Notes under the pieces: generated by a model | Told to the model about the DNA's origin: nothing | What the model saw: only the letters and a program-made list of their open reading frames with translations | Databases searched by the model: none | IMG/VR virus record: IMGVR_UViG_3300034072_002243 | Location: 1 to 50,070 of that record | DNA: 50,070 bases | Direction: 5' to 3' (one strand) | Source of the DNA: a virus | In this document: one piece after another, positions 32,901-41,178 of the stretch | How positions within the stretch are numbered: position 1 is the stretch's first letter | How the letters are laid out: each line of letters begins with the position of its first letter | Position numbers and translations under genes: made by a program

Positions 32901-33563
32901 TCAGGCCTCGGCTTCGACTGGACTCTCAACCGCGTCCGGCGTCTCGCTCGCCCGCCTTGCTGCCTCAACGGCAGCCTTGGCGCGGACATGGCGGAACTCG
33001 GCGGTCAGCAAAAACAGCACATCCCTTTGCGGCACTTTGAACTTACCCGAGATCGCCGAAGCAAAGTCCGCCAGTGCACCTTCGAACGTCTGAACCATCG
33101 TGGATGCCAATGTGGTCATCTGGTTTCGAGCCGCAGTTGTCTCGATAAACCGGCCACGACGCGCCTGTTCTTCCTCGGCAAACCGCCGGTTCTGGAACTG
33201 TGCAGCCTTCAGCTTTTCGCGCTTGATCTGGCCTTCAATGCTGAAGTCCTCGGTCAGCGCCTGCGGCGCGGGCGCAGCGGCTTCGGCCTGCTGCGCTGGT
33301 ATCGGCAATGCCGTCTGAATAGCCACGGCATCCAGCCGTGTCTCGATGCCATTGCCGAGACGTTGCGAGATGTCGAGCGATTGGCGCAGCTGCGCCTTCG
33401 CCACTTCCGCGCGGATCTTCGCCATCCGGCCTTCGCCGGCCAGCGCAGGGCCGTGGATTTTCCCCTCGGCGATCAGCTGCGACACCCGGCCAGGGCTCAC
33501 ATTTATGAGTTTCGCGAACTCGCCCTTCGAGACGGGCGTCTCGCCGGCAAGCACGGCACTCAA
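32901..33563 (-). CDS. Terminase small subunit (Nu1-like)
   Basis: 220 residues from TTG 33563, with GGGAG about seven bases upstream. N-terminal winged-helix: TPVSKGEFAKLINVSPGRVS, QLIAEGKIHGPALAGEGRMA. Then a helical domain with DFSIEGQIKREKLKAAQFQN and RARRGRFIETTAARNQ-type region for contact with the large subunit. Binds DNA near cos to start packaging. TTG start with long C-terminal acidic tail. Confidence 0.82.
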   Translation of the reverse strand: MSAVLAGETPVSKGEFAKLINVSPGRVSQLIAEGKIHGPALAGEGRMAKIRAEVAKAQLRQSLDISQRLGNGIETRLDAVAIQTALPIPAQQAEAAAPAPQALTEDFSIEGQIKREKLKAAQFQNRRFAEEEQARRGRFIETTAARNQMTTLASTMVQTFEGALADFASAISGKFKVPQRDVLFLLTAEFRHVRAKAAVEAARRASETPDAVESPVEAEA

Positions 33564-33575
33564 TTTGCGCTCCCA

Positions 33576-33635
33576 GTTTAGCGGGTTTCTTTAGCGGGGT
33601 TGTTTAGTTCTTGAATTCTTTAGGCTTTTCTTTAG
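33576..33635. repeat. Five YTTTAG repeats upstream of the small terminase gene
   Basis: YTTTAG hexamers start at 33576, 33589, 33602, 33618 and 33630 (spacing 12-16 bases), within the 171-base gap 33564-33734. The rest of the gap holds a GTCCCC/GGGGA inverted repeat (33661-33680) and a run of eight G near 33707-33714. No gene is visible. Because lambda keeps cos and the terminase binding sites just before nu1, this is a candidate packaging site. Confidence 0.5.
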
Positions 33636-33734
33636 TCGTCAGACTGGCCAAATTCGGCAGGTCCCCATGCCCGCTGGGGAGCAAAAAGGGGGTACGGTCC
33701 CTAGCAGGGGGGGGTAGGCCAGCCCGGCGAGGGG

Positions 33735-34301
33735 TCAGGCGAGGAGCCGGGCGATGAGGCGGTCGACGCGCGCTGGCAGGACCTGCTCTGCCTCGACGCG
33801 GAAGCTCTCGGCGGATGCAGCCCGCACCATCTCGTCGGGGATGCGCACCTGCGAGCGGACCTGATGGATGTGCATCCGATCACCATGCCGTGCCCAGACG
33901 TGGCCACCGAAGTATTCCACGTCCTTGCGGTTCGGGAACTTGCCGCCGCGCATGAACGATCCCGGATACAGCCGTGACTTACCGAAAGGCTTGGCCACCA
34001 CACCGCGCCGGGTCTCGCGGGGCTTGAGATACTTCAGGCGGATGAACCCGCCCCGTGTCCGCAATGCATAGAGCAGCTGCCCGGGCTTGGCGGTCGACGC
34101 CTCAAGGACAGCCTCATGGATCACCTTGCGATCAAGGCCCGTCTGCTTGACGAGCGCCCGGATCACGCGGGTCTTTGCGCGGCGCCCGACCTGGTTCACC
34201 GTGCGGGCGAGAGCGAGAGGAAAGCGGGTTTCCAGCTCCACCATCTGCCGCTCGAGCTTTTCCAGCCCGCTAACATCGCGCCAGTGCAGCGTGTAGGTCA
34301 C
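33735..34301 (-). CDS. Minor tail Z / HK97 gp10-like protein
   Basis: 188 residues. VELETRFPLALARTVNQVGR, RAKTRVIRALVKQTGLDRKV, RTRGGFIRLKYLKPRETRRG, GSFMRGGKFPNRKDVEYFGG, HVWARHGDRMHIHQVRSQVR fit the lambda Z-type minor tail family, which completes the tail end that joins the head. In most phages this gene lies among tail genes; here it sits upstream of terminase, away from them. Confidence 0.8.
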   Translation of the reverse strand: MTYTLHWRDVSGLEKLERQMVELETRFPLALARTVNQVGRRAKTRVIRALVKQTGLDRKVIHEAVLEASTAKPGQLLYALRTRGGFIRLKYLKPRETRRGVVAKPFGKSRLYPGSFMRGGKFPNRKDVEYFGGHVWARHGDRMHIHQVRSQVRIPDEMVRAASAESFRVEAEQVLPARVDRLIARLLA

Positions 34302-34337
34302 ATCTCAGCCCCCTTTGACCGATGGACACCAGCCCAA

Positions 34338-34374
34338 AGAAAAACCCCGGCTCGCGAAGGCGACCGGGGTTTTG
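34338..34374. terminator. Bidirectional terminator
   Basis: CCCCGG (34345-34350) and CCGGGG (34364-34369) stem with inner CGC/GCG pairing, A-run on the left and T-run on the right, so it works on both strands. Lies between the gene at 34420 and the Z-like gene. Confidence 0.8.
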
Positions 34375-34419
34375 ATCTGATTTACCGTGGATGAACATGC
34401 TCCAAATTCCAGACGGACG

Positions 34420-35313
34420 TCAATCCCCTTTTTTGCGCTTTGCGGGCCGGCCAGTGGCGCGCACGGTCACCAGACCGGCCACAGGGCGGCGATTGGGCAA
34501 TGTGGCCAAGGGGTTGGTGGCGGTGCGGTCGCGCAGGACGCGGCCCGAATTTGTCTCCCAAGGCCGCTCGCAGAGTGTGGACGGCAGCAGCTCGACGGCC
34601 TCAAGGCTCCCGGCAAGGTCTTCGACCAGCACATCGAGCGCCGCACGCCAGACTTCGGCTTCCATGCGCGCGACAAGAACATCGACCGGGCATGGATCGA
34701 GATAGGTCTTGCCATAGGCATCCGGATACGGCGCCTTTGCCTTCGGGTCATAGCCATCAACCTCGACCTCATGCACCTCGCCAAAGGCCCCGACGCTCTG
34801 GATCTTGCGGAACCAACGGGGCTTGCCGTTCGCTGCCACGGCCACCCGCTGCTCCGGCTCATCGAGCGTCAGGTCCGGGAGACCGAGAATGGCAAAGTTG
34901 CGGATCAGCACCGACAAGGGCCGTCGCAACCGGAGCCCCTCGCCGCCCGACATGAACACGCCGGCCAGCACATCCCGAGCGACCTCAGCCGCGCAGGGGC
35001 CAAGCTCCAGGTCGGCAAACCCGCCCCAGTCCGCCGGCAGGTCCGGTGCCAGGCTGTCCAGCGCCAGAACCGCCGCATGGATCGCCAGCGCATCGGCATG
35101 CGGTGCGCCGTCGCCGCCACGGTCCGGCACCACGCCATAGCGATTGTCCGGCACGGCCCAGAGGTCCGCCGCTTCCGCAGCCGCCTCATGACCCCCGCGC
35201 AGCCGCGCCGGGCCGCCCCAGGCCGCCGGGCCACGGGCCTCGACCTGCGCCTTGGGCAGCTCGTCGCGATAGGTCCAGCGCAGCGCATCCTCAATCGTCA
35301 TCGTCTTCCGCAT
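34420..35313 (-). CDS. Hypothetical phage protein upstream of packaging genes
   Basis: 297 residues; AAGGGG before the ATG at 35313. Sequence: MTIEDALRWTYRDELPKAQV, then ALAIHAAVLALDSLAPDLPA, VFMSGGEGLRLRRPLSVLIR, and a basic end RRPVAGLVTVRATGRPAKRK. I have seen similar proteins in this position in Rhodobacterales/Caulobacterales prophages but with no known role. The gene is alone between a terminator and the repeat-rich region, so may be separately regulated, perhaps a late regulator. Confidence 0.7.
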   Translation of the reverse strand: MRKTMTIEDALRWTYRDELPKAQVEARGPAAWGGPARLRGGHEAAAEAADLWAVPDNRYGVVPDRGGDGAPHADALAIHAAVLALDSLAPDLPADWGGFADLELGPCAAEVARDVLAGVFMSGGEGLRLRRPLSVLIRNFAILGLPDLTLDEPEQRVAVAANGKPRWFRKIQSVGAFGEVHEVEVDGYDPKAKAPYPDAYGKTYLDPCPVDVLVARMEAEVWRAALDVLVEDLAGSLEAVELLPSTLCERPWETNSGRVLRDRTATNPLATLPNRRPVAGLVTVRATGRPAKRKKGD

Positions 35314-35346
35314 GGTGAGACCCCTTTTCCGGTGGTTTGACGCCTC

Positions 35347-35655
35347 AGGGAGGCAAGGGAAGCTGGAAACACCCGTTCCGGCTTGCTTCCCTGCTTGCTT
35401 CCCTGTTTCAACCCATTGGCTTCATTTGATTATTTCCCCTAAAACCCTTCTCAGGGACGATAGGGAGGATGTTTTCAATAAAACGCGTGAGAGAGGTTTC
35501 AGAAAAAAGAGGGAGTATCCCCTTGCCCCCTTCTCACACGCGTACCTGCGACAATCCTCCCTAGCGTCCCTACCGTCCGAACCTGTTGAAATCCTTCGCA
35601 CTTCCTCAGGGACGCAGCGACGGCAGGGACGGTGCTTGCTTCCCTAGCCTCCCTG
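35347..35655. repeat. GGGA/TCCC repeat-rich region with nested dyad (possible origin)
   Basis: Gene-free stretch of about 410 bases (35314-35726). It carries about thirteen copies of AGGGA in both orientations. AGGGACGATAGGGAGGA (35453-35469) is matched, reversed, by TCCTCCCTAGCGTCCCT (35555-35571), 16 of 17 paired. Nested inside, ACGCGTGAGA (35483-35492) faces TCTCACACGCGT (35532-35543). A/T-rich segments lie between. Iterated sites plus dyad next to a helicase gene are what a replication origin or complex operator looks like. Confidence 0.6.
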
Positions 35656-35726
35656 AAATCCGGCTGTTTCGGGCAGCATTGCCGGATCCCGGGCGCCGAC
35701 GGGGGTGCGAGAGGGGGCGAGCGGGC

Positions 35727-37655
35727 TCATGCGCCGGGCCACGGCTCCCAGTCGCCGGTCTTCTCGATCGGCTTCAGGCGGATGCCGCGATAGACGGTGC
35801 GCCCGTCGGTCTTGGCCTTGCGGAATCCCTTCTTCACCGCCTTCATCGGCAGCTGCCGGGTGAAGGTGCTGGCGTTCCAGATGTTGACCCCCTGCCCCTC
35901 GCAGAACACCTTGAACCGGGTGTAGAGATCGCCCGGCGAGGCCGTGTCGCTGTCATCCCCCGTCACCTGGCATTCCGCGTCGATGAAGGCCCCGATCGGG
36001 TCACTCTCCTCGCGGTAGGTGTCGGTTGCGGCGCGCACCGCGTCCGGGATCATCAGCCCGTGGGTGAGGTATTCGAGCGCGCCTTCCAGCAGCCAGTTGA
36101 GCACCCCTGCCCGCTCGCCCCACAGCCGGTCGGGCAATTGCCGGTCTACCTCGGCAACGGGGATCTGCACCTCCCATGGCACCAGCAGCACGCGCCGCCA
36201 GATGCCGTCGTCCGCGCCGCGCACGTCCGGCTTGTGGTTGCCCGAGATGACCAGCTTGAAGGTCGGGTAGACCTCGTTGAACTCGGCATGCAGGCGGCGG
36301 ATCAGGATCGGCTCGCCGGAGGTGAGCGACTTGATCATGCTCTCGCGGAACTTCATGCCCTGCTCGGGCTCGGCCGCACGCACCAGGCGCGCGCCGGGCA
36401 CACGGGCGAGATCCGGCGTTGCCTCACCGCCCTTGCGCCGGTCGTCGCCGGCCAGCGTCTCGAAGGGCACGGTGGTCGAATACTCACCCATGATGCGGGC
36501 GATCAGGTCGACCAGCGTCGACTTGCCGTTGCGCCCCTCGCCATAGAAAAACACGAACACCTGTTCGGTGGTCAGGGCCGTGAGGGCATAGCCGAAATAG
36601 CGCTTGAGGAACCCCCGTATGTCGGCCTGCGGCTGCACGCGCTCGAGGAAGGCGAGGAACGCCGGACAGGTGGCGAGCGGGTCATAGTCCACCGGCACCA
36701 GCTTGGTGATCATGTCCTCGCGCACATGCGGGCCATGCTGCAGCGTCCACAGCCGGCGCACATAGGCCGGGTCCGGGCTGTCCGGATCCTCTTCCGAGGT
36801 AAAGCGCATGGTGCCGGACAAGAGGTTGATCGCCAGCGGCTCCCGGTCCATGTCGCGCAGCAGCTGCGAGACATAGGGCTCAGCCTCACGCAACATGTTG
36901 TCCACCTTGCCGCTGGATCCGGATGTCTTGCCATAGCGCCGCCGCGCGGCCTTGCGCGAGGCAACGGCCTTTTCCGCTTCCGCCCCCTGGCGCAGGGACT
37001 CCTCGAGACCCATGCGTTCGGATTTCTGCTCCGGTGTCTCGTCCTTGGGCTTTGGCCAGGTGCGAAGCAGCCGCAGGGCGTCCTTGCCGGCGTCGATGGC
37101 CAGCTGTTCGCGCTCGCTCGGGCGGATGAAAAACGTCTCGGCGGCGATCAGCTCGGAGGCCTGATGTGCCAGCTTGCGCGTCTGGGTGTTGTTGCCGACA
37201 TCCTCGGCCCAGCGGGTGCCGTCATAGATATACCAACCGACGTTCGCCACATGCACCACGTCGGCGCGGAACCGGTGCAGGAAGCGCCGGCCGTTGCCGA
37301 TGTCGGTCTCCGGCTCTCCGGCGCAGACCTCGAGGTGCGGATCAGCGCCCGCGCCATCGTCAATCCCGTCGCCCGCGTCGAAGACCGGCTCCCAGTCGCC
37401 ATCGGGCATGCCGTCGAACCCGCCCGCATCTTCGCCCATATCCCCGCCCATATCGCCGCCCGGCCGGGGGTGGCGCGAGGGGGCAACGCCGGACGCGGCA
37501 ACAGGCGTGGAGGCGTCCCAGGTGTGGCTGTCGGCGCCGTCCACCAGCTCGAGGATCTGGCGATCAGCGTCCGACAGGGCCGGACTTCCGGCAGCCGTCG
37601 TCATCGCCGGCGCGTCTTGCTGACGGCCCGGGCCTTGCGTCTTGCCCTCATCCAT
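35727..37655 (-). CDS. Phage SF3 helicase (D5/P4-type primase-helicase C-terminal)
   Basis: 642 residues. Unstructured N terminus (1-110), then D5_N-like helical region (RRFLHRFRADVVHVANVGWY, IYDGTRWAEDVGNNTQTRKL), then the SF3 AAA+ helicase: Walker A FFYGEGRNGKSTLVDLIARI, Walker B/C region ARLVRAAEPEQGMKFRESMI, sensor TFKLVISGNHKPDVRG, and DDGIWRRVLLVPWEVQIP. A winged-helix C-terminal part follows. Unwinds phage DNA at the origin. Coupled to the primase gene by overlap. Confidence 0.9.
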   Translation of the reverse strand: MDEGKTQGPGRQQDAPAMTTAAGSPALSDADRQILELVDGADSHTWDASTPVAASGVAPSRHPRPGGDMGGDMGEDAGGFDGMPDGDWEPVFDAGDGIDDGAGADPHLEVCAGEPETDIGNGRRFLHRFRADVVHVANVGWYIYDGTRWAEDVGNNTQTRKLAHQASELIAAETFFIRPSEREQLAIDAGKDALRLLRTWPKPKDETPEQKSERMGLEESLRQGAEAEKAVASRKAARRRYGKTSGSSGKVDNMLREAEPYVSQLLRDMDREPLAINLLSGTMRFTSEEDPDSPDPAYVRRLWTLQHGPHVREDMITKLVPVDYDPLATCPAFLAFLERVQPQADIRGFLKRYFGYALTALTTEQVFVFFYGEGRNGKSTLVDLIARIMGEYSTTVPFETLAGDDRRKGGEATPDLARVPGARLVRAAEPEQGMKFRESMIKSLTSGEPILIRRLHAEFNEVYPTFKLVISGNHKPDVRGADDGIWRRVLLVPWEVQIPVAEVDRQLPDRLWGERAGVLNWLLEGALEYLTHGLMIPDAVRAATDTYREESDPIGAFIDAECQVTGDDSDTASPGDLYTRFKVFCEGQGVNIWNASTFTRQLPMKAVKKGFRKAKTDGRTVYRGIRLKPIEKTGDWEPWPGA

Positions 37656-38850
37656 GGGCAGCCTCCTTGACGTGATCTTTCAGAATGTCGTTGAAATCCT
37701 TGCCCTCCGGCGCCCAGGCCGAGCGGTCGGTGAGGCCGGGGCGGGCCCATCTGGCCCGGGCGCGCTGGTGGACCTGCTCGGCGGTAAACCGGTCGCTGTC
37801 GCTGTCGCCGAGGCGCAGAACCTCGGTCACATGCGGCGGCAACAGCACCGCGGTGTCGTCGTCCATGTCCGGCACCGGGCCGGGGACCATCAACGCGCGG
37901 CCCGTCTTCGTCTTCAGGGTCGGATGCGGCACGGTCGCCGCCGCCTTGCCGCCCATGTGCTGCAGCGAGATCGACACCCAGTAAGCGGTGCGGGCATAGC
38001 GCTCCGGCGCACCGCGCATCTCGGACAGCATCACCGACAGGGTCGTCTCCCAGCCCTCGCCGATCACGATCCGGTCAAAGATGCGCGGCTGGTGCAGCAC
38101 TATGACACTGCGGCGCTTCGAGCCCCTGATCTTGCGCGAGGGCAGCGCCTCGCCGCTTTCGGGGCAGGTCACGCGCATCTTGTTGCCCGGCTTGAACGGG
38201 TCGATCCAGGTGATGTGCACGCCCTGGACGGCATCGGGCCCGAGGATCGGCAGGATCAGCGCCGGGCCGGAGAACAGCACATAAGGCGCGTCCTTTCCGG
38301 CCTCGTCCTTGCGGGCATGCCAGTATTTCATATGGGCGACGAAGCGCAGCGGCAGGGCCACCGGGCACGGCAGCAACCCGCGCCCGCGCATGTAGTCCGC
38401 GCCTTCCGTGCCGCGCACAGGGCCACCGAGGCTGAGGATCTCGCGCGCCTTGCGGATCTCCTTGGCCCGTTCCTGCTCCGCATAGCGCTGCTGCTCGGCG
38501 CGCCTGGCCTCGCGCTTGCGTTCCTCTGCCGCCAGCTCCTCCGGCGAGGGCGGTGGCGCATCGAGCCGCCCGCCCAGCTTCTCGACGGCCTCGTGAAACG
38601 ACAGCCCGTCGAGATCCATGACAAAGCGGATATGGTCGCCGGAGGCGCCGCAACCGAAGCACTTGTAAACGCCCTTGGCGTCGTCGACATGGAAGCTCGG
38701 GCTTGTTTCCGGGTGGAACGGGCAGCAGGCCCAGAAGTCCCGCCGGCCAACGTTGGTCTTGGCCCGGTCCCAGGTGACGCGCCGGCCAACGAGATCGGAC
38801 AGGGGCTGGTCCTTGATGCGGTCGATCTCGCGCGGGGAGACGGACTTCAT
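37648..38850 (-). CDS. DNA primase (CHC2 zinc finger and Toprim)
   Basis: 400 residues from the ATG at 38850, preceded by AGG seven bases upstream; a longer start at 38943 would lie in the divergent operator region. Zinc finger: DFWACCPFHPETSPSFHVDD, then KGVYKCFGCGASGDHIRFVM. Toprim part: RIFDRIVIGEGWETTLSVML (acidic GEGWE) and a later PDMDDDTAVLLPPHV (DxD). Makes RNA primers; functions with the SF3 helicase gene that overlaps its end. Confidence 0.9.
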   Translation of the reverse strand: MKSVSPREIDRIKDQPLSDLVGRRVTWDRAKTNVGRRDFWACCPFHPETSPSFHVDDAKGVYKCFGCGASGDHIRFVMDLDGLSFHEAVEKLGGRLDAPPPSPEELAAEERKREARRAEQQRYAEQERAKEIRKAREILSLGGPVRGTEGADYMRGRGLLPCPVALPLRFVAHMKYWHARKDEAGKDAPYVLFSGPALILPILGPDAVQGVHITWIDPFKPGNKMRVTCPESGEALPSRKIRGSKRRSVIVLHQPRIFDRIVIGEGWETTLSVMLSEMRGAPERYARTAYWVSISLQHMGGKAAATVPHPTLKTKTGRALMVPGPVPDMDDDTAVLLPPHVTEVLRLGDSDSDRFTAEQVHQRARARWARPGLTDRSAWAPEGKDFNDILKDHVKEAAHG

Positions 38851-38883
38851 GCCGCCACCTCGCATATTTCCGTGCCCGATTTT

Positions 38884-38944
38884 TGTGTATCGAATACACA
38901 TTTCACACTTGCGCGCGCGGGAAATCGTGTGTATAAAATACACA
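38884..38944 (+). promoter_or_regulatory. hicAB promoter with two TGTGTAT-N3-ATACACA operators
   Basis: Operator 1 at 38884-38900 and operator 2 at 38928-38944 have the same 7-bp perfect arms and centres 44 bp apart, about four DNA turns. Operator 2 covers the -10 TATAAA (38932-38937), 17 bp after a weak TTGCGC. Fits HicB/HicAB autorepression with cooperative binding; operator 1 sits close to the divergent primase gene start. Confidence 0.8.
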
Positions 38945-38963
38945 TCGAAACGGAGAGAGCGAG

Positions 38964-39152
38964 GTGCGAAGCAGCGAAGTCATCCGGAAGATCGAGGCGG
39001 CAGGTTGGAGAGAGGTTCGCGTCAAAGGCTCCCATCACCACTTTCGCCACGACACCCGGCCCGGGACGGTCACCGTCCCCCACCCCAAGGCGGACATCCC
39101 GAAAGGAACGCTCGCCAACATCGAAAAGCAAAGCGGTGTCCGCCTCCGGTAG
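38964..39152 (+). CDS. hicA: HicA toxin (mRNA interferase)
   Basis: 62 residues from GTG 38964 with GGAGAG upstream. RSSEVIRKIEAAGWREVRVK then GSHHHFRHDTRPGTVTVPHP, KADIPKGTLANIEKQSGVRL: the dsRBD-like HicA fold with the conserved His in the GSHHHF motif. Cleaves mRNA when free, and is neutralised by HicB. Gene order toxin-antitoxin, as usual for HicAB. Confidence 0.93.
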   Translation: MRSSEVIRKIEAAGWREVRVKGSHHHFRHDTRPGTVTVPHPKADIPKGTLANIEKQSGVRLR

Positions 39153-39209
39153 GCGGGCACCCAGCCCCGGATGACCCGCTTGCCGCACCTTGAGACAGGA
39201 CAAGAGACC

Positions 39210-39608
39210 ATGAAGACCCAGTACATCGCCGTCGTGCACCAGGACGCCCCGGAAGGCGTCTTCGGCGTCAGCTTCCCGCATGTTCCGGGCTGCGTTGCCG
39301 TTGGCGACAGCCTCGACGAGGCCCTCGCCAATGCGGCGGAAGCCCTCACCAGCCATCTGCAGGTCTGCCTTGATTTCGGCGACCCAGTGCCCGCACCGCA
39401 GGGCAGCGTCACCCGCGCGGATATCGATCCGGAGGGCTTCGTCCTGCTGACCCATGTCGAGGTCGAGCGTCCGGCCGTGGTCAAGCGCATCAACATCAGC
39501 ATGGCTGAAGATCTGCTCGCCAGCATCGACGCCGCCGCCAGCGCGCGCGGCCTCACCCGCAGCGCCTATCTGGCCGAAGGCGCAAGGCGGCTGATGCAGG
39601 AGGGCTAA
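39210..39608 (+). CDS. hicB: HicB antitoxin
   Basis: 132 residues from the ATG at 39210 (AGGA nine bases upstream; an in-frame ATG at 39171 lacks one). QYIAVVHQDAPEGVFGVSFP, HVPGCVAVGDSLDEALANAA, EALTSHLQVCLDFGDPVPAP form the partially degraded RNase H-like HicB fold; the C terminus, VVKRINISMAEDLLASIDAA, ARGLTRSAYLAEGARRLMQ, is a ribbon-helix-helix DNA-binding domain, which would bind the two operators upstream of hicA. Confidence 0.93.
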   Translation: MKTQYIAVVHQDAPEGVFGVSFPHVPGCVAVGDSLDEALANAAEALTSHLQVCLDFGDPVPAPQGSVTRADIDPEGFVLLTHVEVERPAVVKRINISMAEDLLASIDAAASARGLTRSAYLAEGARRLMQEG

Positions 39609-39683
39609 GCCCCTCCCCTCGCCGGGTGCAGCGGAATCATGCACAGTGACACGCAGAACCGCAGTCTTGCCACCGGAGGCAGC

Positions 39684-40394
39684 ATGACGAAACTGAGCGA
39701 CCATAAAGTCGCCGCCGCTGCCCTGTGCGCGGGCTCCGTGCTCATCGGCCTGTGCATCGGCGGCATGGTAACGAACTGGGACAAGGCTGCCGAGTGGATG
39801 AGCGCAACGGGCGCATGGTTTACAACGCTCGTTGCTGTCGTGTCCGTCGTATTCATTTATCGGGAATTCAGGGCAACACAGGACGACGGAGTAAAACGCG
39901 ACATCGTTACGATAACCAACGCCCGCCATTTTCCGCGCCGAATCCGGACAGAGATGCGAGCCTATCTCACCGCCTTGGATCGACCGTTTACCGAGATCAA
40001 GCAACTGATTGAAGGCGCACAAATCGGATATCGAGACCTTTGCAATCTCGCTCCGTTGCACTTGCCACCCAATCCGCTGGCGGATGATCTCAGGCTGGCC
40101 ACAGCAGGTCAGGCACTTGCCGAGCGGTTGGTCGGTCCTCATAAGGGCTGTCAAACACTTGCCGAACGACTGAGCGCGGTTACAAAAATCGAAGCATCTG
40201 ACCCACAAGGGAAGAAGCGCGCGATCATCGCATGTCAGAGGTCCTTCAAACGGAAAGAAGCCCTGCTCGAAGATGCTCGCATAGAGGTGCGCGCTCTGAT
40301 CGAAACCGCAACATGCTACATTGCCGCTCTTGACGAGGCAGAACAGCGGCTCACGGCCCAACTCGCCGGGTACAAACTGAAACGCGCTGAATAG
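39684..40394 (+). CDS. Two-TM membrane protein with long cytoplasmic helical domain
   Basis: 236 residues from the ATG at 39684 (GGAGG five bases upstream; an earlier ATG at 39639 is less good). Two hydrophobic helices: VAAAALCAGSVLIGLCIGGM (about 8-28) and WFTTLVAVVSVVFIYREF (about 41-58), followed by ~175 residues of helix-rich sequence (ETATCYIAALDEAEQRLTAQ). Lower GC than neighbours. Located after HicAB at a boundary with leftward genes: a likely cargo gene, perhaps for exclusion or defence (inference). Confidence 0.65.
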   Translation: MTKLSDHKVAAAALCAGSVLIGLCIGGMVTNWDKAAEWMSATGAWFTTLVAVVSVVFIYREFRATQDDGVKRDIVTITNARHFPRRIRTEMRAYLTALDRPFTEIKQLIEGAQIGYRDLCNLAPLHLPPNPLADDLRLATAGQALAERLVGPHKGCQTLAERLSAVTKIEASDPQGKKRAIIACQRSFKRKEALLEDARIEVRALIETATCYIAALDEAEQRLTAQLAGYKLKRAE

Positions 40395-40437
40395 CGCACT
40401 GATCGCCACATCAATTGGCGCGAAGTCGCTCAAAAGA

Positions 40438-41178
40438 TCACGCATCCCCAGCCTCCCCAAACAAGGGCCCGGCGTCTGCGGCAGGGCTCACGCTGCGGGC
40501 AAGGGCAAGGTCGCTGAGGCGGCTGTGCCGCTGCGGGGCGCCGGGCGGGATCCACACCGGCGGACGCGGGGCCGCGCCATCAAGGCGCCAGACCACCCAG
40601 CAATAGGCTGTTGCCGTGCTCGCGTCCGGGTCCCAGCCGCCGCGCACCAGCGGCACGCGGTCACAGAAGATGCCGATGACATGCGGCGGCCGGGGCAGGA
40701 ACAGCTCGCGCCCGCGCTGGATCGTCTCCAGCCAGCGCAGCTGGACGAAGACGGCGATGCCCACGCGCGGGGCCAGCTCAAAGGCGCGCTCGACAAACTT
40801 CTGTGGCAACTCGCCATAAGGCGGATTGGTGATGATCCAGTCATGACCGCAAGGCGCGGCCTCGGCCTCCGGCAGCGGGCGCAGGAAGTCCCATTCCGGC
40901 CCGGTCAGGCCGAAGCCCCGGTCATAGAGATCGCTCGCCAGCACCTGCCCGAAATACTCGGCCAGCGGCACGGCCATGTGCCCGGCGCCGCAAGCCGGCT
41001 CCCACACGCTCCACGCCTGACGCTCGCCAATGCCCAGCACATCGACGCAGAGCGCCCGGGTGGCCCAGGGCGGCGTGGCGTAATAGTCGCCCAGCCCCTT
41101 CGGCTCGACGCGCGAGGCCATGACGGCGCGGGCATTGGCAACGCGCGGACCAGTGGCGGGCGCACCTGCCTCACGCAT
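40438..41178 (-). CDS. DNA adenine N6-methyltransferase-like protein
   Basis: 246 residues from the ATG at 41178, which overlaps the preceding stop by eight bases and has GAGGG eight bases upstream. SAM-binding motif SVWEPACGAGHMAVPLAEYF, motif IV DWIITNPPYGELPQKFVERA (NPPY typical of N6-adenine enzymes), and FVQLRWLETIQRGRELFLPR. C-terminal part has a Trp-rich AYCWVVWRLDG. Last gene of the coupled leftward early operon with a GcrA-like protein. The recognition site is unknown; modification may protect phage DNA. Confidence 0.8.
   Translation of the reverse strand: MREAGAPATGPRVANARAVMASRVEPKGLGDYYATPPWATRALCVDVLGIGERQAWSVWEPACGAGHMAVPLAEYFGQVLASDLYDRGFGLTGPEWDFLRPLPEAEAAPCGHDWIITNPPYGELPQKFVERAFELAPRVGIAVFVQLRWLETIQRGRELFLPRPPHVIGIFCDRVPLVRGGWDPDASTATAYCWVVWRLDGAAPRPPVWIPPGAPQRHSRLSDLALARSVSPAADAGPLFGEAGDA

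Noticed and set aside
38850-38943. Longer primase start at 38943
   Set aside because: The extension would run through the hicAB operators and has no ribosome binding site, whereas 38850 has one.
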